A stretch of 33,854 bases of DNA from an uncultured Eubacteriales bacterium (GTDB taxonomy: Bacteria > Bacillota > Clostridia > Oscillospirales > CAG-272): contig CAKRQL010000021.1 of NCBI GenBank assembly GCA_934393265.1, positions 1-33,854 on the forward strand, in the 5' to 3' direction. The notes below the pieces were generated by a model that ran no database searches, had not been told where the DNA came from, and saw only the letters and a list, made by a program, of their open reading frames with translations. Position 1 is the first letter of the stretch. Every line of letters begins with the position of its first letter. A program made the position numbers and the translations under genes. This document shows positions 32,321-33,854 of the stretch, in pieces.

Positions 32321-32376
32321 CTATGATTTAGCACATTTTTCCGGGTTTTCGGCGCGCATAACACACGTTTTTCCGA
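32299..32376. repeat. Three spaced direct repeats upstream of the ATPase gene
   Basis: CACATTTTTCCGG occurs at 32299-32311 and exactly again at 32332-32344, with a third, altered copy (CACGTTTTTCCGA) at 32364-32376. The spacings are 33 and 32 bases, about three helical turns, so a protein could bind all three on one face of the DNA. The first copy lies inside the promoter. Confidence 0.6.
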
Positions 32377-32465
32377 AAAATTGCGTGCTCCGCATGGCTC
32401 GACCGGACAAGCACGCGACTGAAATGGCGTGTCCCTCTGATCCGGTTATCTTTCTTCCGCGTTAA

Positions 32466-33467
32466 TCAGCGACGGTCGGATAAAACGGCAAAAAACGCGC
32501 CGCGTTTTTTGCCGCGGCACGTTTCGGTATTGTCTCCGGTTACGGGAGGGGTTGTATTGAAATCTGCATATTCGGAGAAATAATCATAATGCGGAAACCG
32601 GGTATAATCGGAGATCCCGCCTATATCGCTGAACTCCTCGGTAAGCTTTTCACGGCACACCGTGCTGCCGAAAATGGGGACCCTGTACACGCAGTCCGTA
32701 GTTATAGTACGCACCACCCAGTTTTTGTCCATTGTGACATGGATAACCGCTTTATCGTAGATCGCAAAATTGCTCGAGCCGCTGTTGGTGCGCATCTCAT
32801 AAAGCATACATACGGTTGCTTTTTCATTGTCAAGAACATAGGTGAAGGAATACACCCCCGTGTCCTCGTCTACCCCGTCGAACGAGGAGGAAACGATCGT
32901 CTCGTCGTTCAGAATATAGCCCGTAAGCCCGTTGCCCCTGTAACCGTACCGGTTCAGAAACTCCTCGCGGGTCAGCGAGCTCGGGGCGTCGTCCGGCCAG
33001 CTCATATCGGTAACCGATCTGAGCTCCGTTGCCGAGCGGTAAAGATAGGTGTCGCCGTGGGCAACCCGCTCATCGCCCATTTTTATAAGCCCGTAGCTTG
33101 AGGATTGCTTATACACGCTGTCCCCCTTGACTATGCGCACGGCATAAATATTCTGCGTTACCGAGAGACCTATTTTCGTTGACACAGTCGAGCCCGTCGA
33201 AATACTCCGGAAGCTCCCGGCCTCGGACAAAACGGACCTTGCAATATATAAATTAAAATTCGGGTCGTCCGTATAATCCGCAACAGTCTTGCCCTCGGAC
33301 CGCGCGCCCGTGCTGTCATCGGTATTGCCACCCTCCGGCGGGGTCACAACCTCGCCGCCGTCATTATTCCCACCGGAGCAGCCGATAAACGTTGCCGTCC
33401 CGGTGAGTATAAATATAATGATGCAGAGTATCGCGGCTCTCCTTTGGCGATTAAATATATTTATCAT
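32466..33467 (-). CDS. Lipoprotein of unknown function
   Basis: Exported lipoprotein of 333 residues. The signal peptide ends in FIGC, with Cys30 lipidated, then a Gly/Asn/Pro/Thr-rich linker (31-60). The body (about 65-300) looks like an all-beta or alpha/beta domain with several Tyr-rich strands (for example SFTYVLDNEKATVCMLYEM, 19 residues); I recognize no family. The start follows TTAAGGAAATATT. The last residues, about CRGKKRGAFFAVL, are encoded by a perfect terminator-like palindrome (32487-32513), suggesting that the reading frame runs on past its original end. Confidence 0.8.
   Translation of the reverse strand: MINIFNRQRRAAILCIIIFILTGTATFIGCSGGNNDGGEVVTPPEGGNTDDSTGARSEGKTVADYTDDPNFNLYIARSVLSEAGSFRSISTGSTVSTKIGLSVTQNIYAVRIVKGDSVYKQSSSYGLIKMGDERVAHGDTYLYRSATELRSVTDMSWPDDAPSSLTREEFLNRYGYRGNGLTGYILNDETIVSSSFDGVDEDTGVYSFTYVLDNEKATVCMLYEMRTNSGSSNFAIYDKAVIHVTMDKNWVVRTITTDCVYRVPIFGSTVCREKLTEEFSDIGGISDYTRFPHYDYFSEYADFNTTPPVTGDNTETCRGKKRGAFFAVLSDRR
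32487..32513. terminator. Terminator-like palindrome inside the 3' end of the lipoprotein gene
   Basis: GGCAAAAAACGCG (32487-32499) and CGCGTTTTTTGCC (32501-32513) are perfect inverted arms around one base, with A6 and T6 runs like the other bidirectional terminators here. It lies before the stop codon at 32466, so transcription may end before translation does. Confidence 0.55.
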
Positions 33468-33478
33468 AATATTTCCTT

Positions 33479-33523
33479 AAAACAATACGAACTCCGGCTC
33501 AACGTCAGGGTTCGTATTGTTTT
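33479..33523. terminator. Long hairpin terminator, also directly before the lipoprotein ribosome site
   Basis: AAAACAATACGAAC (33479-33492) and GTTCGTATTGTTTT (33510-33523) form a perfect 14-bp stem with a 17-base loop. T-runs follow on both strands. On the minus strand it ends the partial gene at 33594 and is immediately followed by AAGGAAATATT and the start codon of the lipoprotein gene at 33467. Confidence 0.75.
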
Positions 33524-33593
33524 TCTTTTGGCGAAGCATTAGTAACGTAAATCGAATAATAGTCACTCAACATTAACCAATCTAAACGTGAAT

Positions 33594-33854
33594 TCATCCC
33601 ATATTATTTTCGTCATCGAATCTTTTTTTATCAAATATTGCACGTTCACCGTATACAAGAATAGGAACAAGCGTCATTTGTTGTAATTTTTTATAAATTT
33701 TTTGACTAACCTGCTCTTGACTTTCGCATAAATTGCCGGAATCGTCCGTATATTCAAACTTTAAGTTATATATCGTGTAATTAGAAACGCAACCGTTATT
33801 ATTTTCAGTCACTTCCGTTTCGGTTAAGTCTGTTATTCTACCGTTTTCGGAATG
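33594..33854 (-). CDS. 3' end of an unknown gene, cut by the window edge
   Basis: The frame is open from the window edge to the stop at 33594, giving the last 86 residues; an internal GTG at 33812 is not a convincing start. The piece is Asn/Glu-rich, with a beta-strand pattern YTIYNLKFEYTDDSGNLCES (20 residues) and a VPILVYGERAIFD segment, reminiscent of small membrane-associated DUF3592-like proteins. That similarity is weak and no function is claimed. It is followed by the terminator at 33479-33523. Confidence 0.6.
   Translation of the reverse strand, partial: HSENGRITDLTETEVTENNNGCVSNYTIYNLKFEYTDDSGNLCESQEQVSQKIYKKLQQMTLVPILVYGERAIFDKKRFDDENNMG

Noticed and set aside
32345..32465. Small gene between the ATPase and lipoprotein genes
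   Set aside because: Short plus-strand frames here lack ribosome sites and include the direct repeats and the promoter region; nothing coding can be supported.

Overview
The window looks like part of the chromosome of an anaerobic, GC-moderate Gram-positive bacterium, most likely an uncultured gut or rumen member of the Clostridia. Evidence: an hrcA-grpE-dnaK-dnaJ operon behind a CIRCE operator, a short Gram-positive-type DnaK, an Rrf2-sufCBDSU operon of Bacillota type, GGAGG-type ribosome sites on nearly every gene, lipobox lipoproteins with Gly/Pro linkers, a 2-enoate-reductase-type flavoenzyme and a wall-anchorless surface protein with a C-terminal membrane anchor. No rRNA, tRNA, CRISPR array, transposase, integrase or replication origin was seen.

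Layout. 1-4.9 kb: a 1450-residue membrane-anchored surface protein (minus), its consensus promoter, then an array of small hairpins spaced by GTGAAATA. 4.8-10.1 kb: heat-shock operon hrcA-grpE-dnaK-dnaJ (minus). 10.2-12.9 kb: a MacB/FtsX-type ABC exporter, permease plus ATPase (minus). 13.0-18.5 kb: iron-sulfur assembly operon, Rrf2 regulator-sufC-sufB-sufD-sufS-sufU (minus), with a perfect consensus promoter. 18.6-20.2 kb: a 4Fe-4S protein (minus) divergent from a Crp/Fnr regulator (plus), sharing one 16-bp palindromic operator. 20.2-24.3 kb: an M6-like secreted metalloprotease lipoprotein and a MATE transporter (minus). 24.4-28.7 kb: a plus-strand operon of an Old-Yellow-Enzyme/2-enoate reductase followed by the large and small subunits of an aconitase X dehydratase, closed by a strong terminator. 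28.7-33.9 kb: an accessory region with two unknown lipoproteins, an AT-rich two-gene nucleotidyltransferase + HEPN/Abi-like cassette, a DUF4143-type ATPase and the end of an unknown gene.

How the parts work together. The heat-shock and Suf operons are ordinary housekeeping systems, each with readable control signals. The two places most likely to hold something new are the AcnX + enoate reductase operon, which reads as a dehydrate-then-reduce (reductive dehydroxylation) module of unknown substrate, and the AT-rich NTase + HEPN pair, which has the design of a toxin-antitoxin or abortive-infection system but does not match the small MntA/HepT pair closely. The hairpin arrays and the dual-purpose Crp/Fnr operator are further non-coding points of interest. 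All functions are read from motifs by eye; no database search was possible.
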